From Brachypterus glaber (lineage: Eukaryota; Arthropoda; Insecta; Coleoptera; Kateretidae): DNA of 64,000 bases. Positions within the stretch are counted from its first letter, which is position 1, and every line of letters begins with the position of its first letter. The stretch spans positions 81,576,895-81,640,894 of the forward strand of contig OY294044.1 of assembly GCA_958510825.1 (NCBI GenBank), in the 5' to 3' direction. The notes under the pieces are model-generated. The model was not told the DNA's origin and did not search any database. It saw nothing but the letters and a program-made list of their open reading frames with translations. Positions 63,257 through 64,000 of the stretch are shown in pieces. The position numbers and the translations under genes were made by a program.

Positions 63257-63520
63257 TAAGATGTTAATTTAGACCGGATTAGATTAAAATTATTAAGTCC
63301 AGTGCCGTCCTGGAAGGCAACCTAATTGACATTTTTAAAAGAAAAATGTGTTTTTATACTGTTTTTTTTTTAGATTAACCAATTAAAAACACGTTTTTTG
63401 TCTTTTGAATTTTTTCGTTCATTCGGTATTTAACTTGTAGTACAGGTGAGACTATAAAACATGGTTTATGATTTTTTTTACTTACCATTTTCGAGAAAAA
63501 TGACGAGGGCGGGAATTCTG

Positions 63521-63771
63521 TACAAATCCATATATTCTTGATTTAAGAAACATTTTTCTGTATCTGGTAATGGTAATTATAAAAACCTTAATATTTATTT
63601 GTTTATGCAAAATATTGCTTTAAATATGAAAGGATATTTAAATGGCATGCATCAACACAGAATATATTCTCTTCGTTAGGTACAAATCAACATATTCTTG
63701 ATTTAAGAAACATTTTTCTGTGTGTGGCAATGGTAATAATAAAAACCTTAATATTAATTTTTTTATGCAAA
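63521..63771 (+). repeat. 91-bp direct repeat pair, 160 bp apart
   Basis: TACAAATCnACATATTCTTG, ATTTAAGAAACATTTTTCTG, TGGnAATGGTAATnATAAAA and ACCTTAATATT occur at 63,521-63,612 and again at 63,681-63,771. The following TTATGCAAAAATACC plus CCTGnACTAT stretch recurs at 10,682-10,712. Confidence 0.8.
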
Positions 63772-64000
63772 AATACCAGAATCCTGAACTATTAGGTATT
63801 AATCTTGAATTTATGAATCTATATTTTCGATTGTACCCATTAGTAAATCATTTTAATTAGTGATTCGTCCTTAAATGCAAATAAAACTTCTCTCTAAGGA
63901 AATATGACGTTTTTAATCCACTTAGCGTTCTAGAAATAAGGGGCTCAAGTTGCATCATCGTCAAGTTATCAGTCCTAAGACTGGTTTGGAGCAGCTTCCC

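Overview
The window looks like AT-rich, gene-poor intergenic DNA from an arthropod, most likely an insect. I found no convincing host protein-coding gene, no intact tRNA or rRNA gene and no prokaryotic signature. The organism call rests on the content: Tc1-like and piggyBac-like transposons, 5'-truncated non-LTR (CR1/Jockey-like) retrotransposon ends, a tRNA-derived SINE, very many small inverted-repeat elements (MITEs), and scattered motifs that recur in insect intergenic DNA (a 'CCGACTTCCAAAAAGGAGGAG'-type stretch near 58,690 and 'GTCCGTCTGTC...GATAACTC' stretches near 26,180, 30,770 and 61,840). The species cannot be named from this.

Layout. 1-8,000: a duplicated unit (1,353 and 3,383), a TIR element carrying a 10-bp tandem array (about 2,621-3,280), a Tc1-type TIR element (5,372-6,285) and a LINE 3' end (about 7,060-7,652). 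8,000-19,000: long inverted repeats, many MITEs, a minus-strand LINE 3' end (12,767-13,860), an element with repeated subterminal 15-mers (14,963-15,875), a young MITE with TTA target duplication (16,548-16,754) and a SINE. 22,000-36,000: five copies of one dispersed non-autonomous family (called E here) lie in this block and at 48.4 kb. One of them (26,046-28,060) is interrupted by a 1,595-bp TIR element filled with 17 monomers of an 89-bp satellite. 39,000-48,000: more MITEs, SINE-related duplications, a 72-bp minisatellite, a piggyBac-derived element inserted at TTAA inside a palindromic MITE, a 324-bp tandem duplication and a TIR element with a promoter-like core. 49,341-50,917: the only near-complete transposase gene, a Tc1-like DD34E element disabled by two in-frame TGA codons. 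52,000-64,000: minisatellites, tiny near-perfect hairpins, a third LINE end, a palindromic MITE (57,189-57,876) and a 1.6-kb fold-back Tc1 derivative (60,022-61,620).

The pieces do not form a pathway. They record layered transposition: elements sit inside elements (satellite element in E copy 2, piggyBac derivative in a MITE, MITE in the fold-back Tc1), and most are non-autonomous and would depend on transposases encoded elsewhere. The most unusual item is the TIR-bounded satellite at 26,395-27,989. Its monomers follow an A-B-C trimer order like a higher-order centromeric repeat, yet the block has the ends and TA flanks of a DNA transposon.
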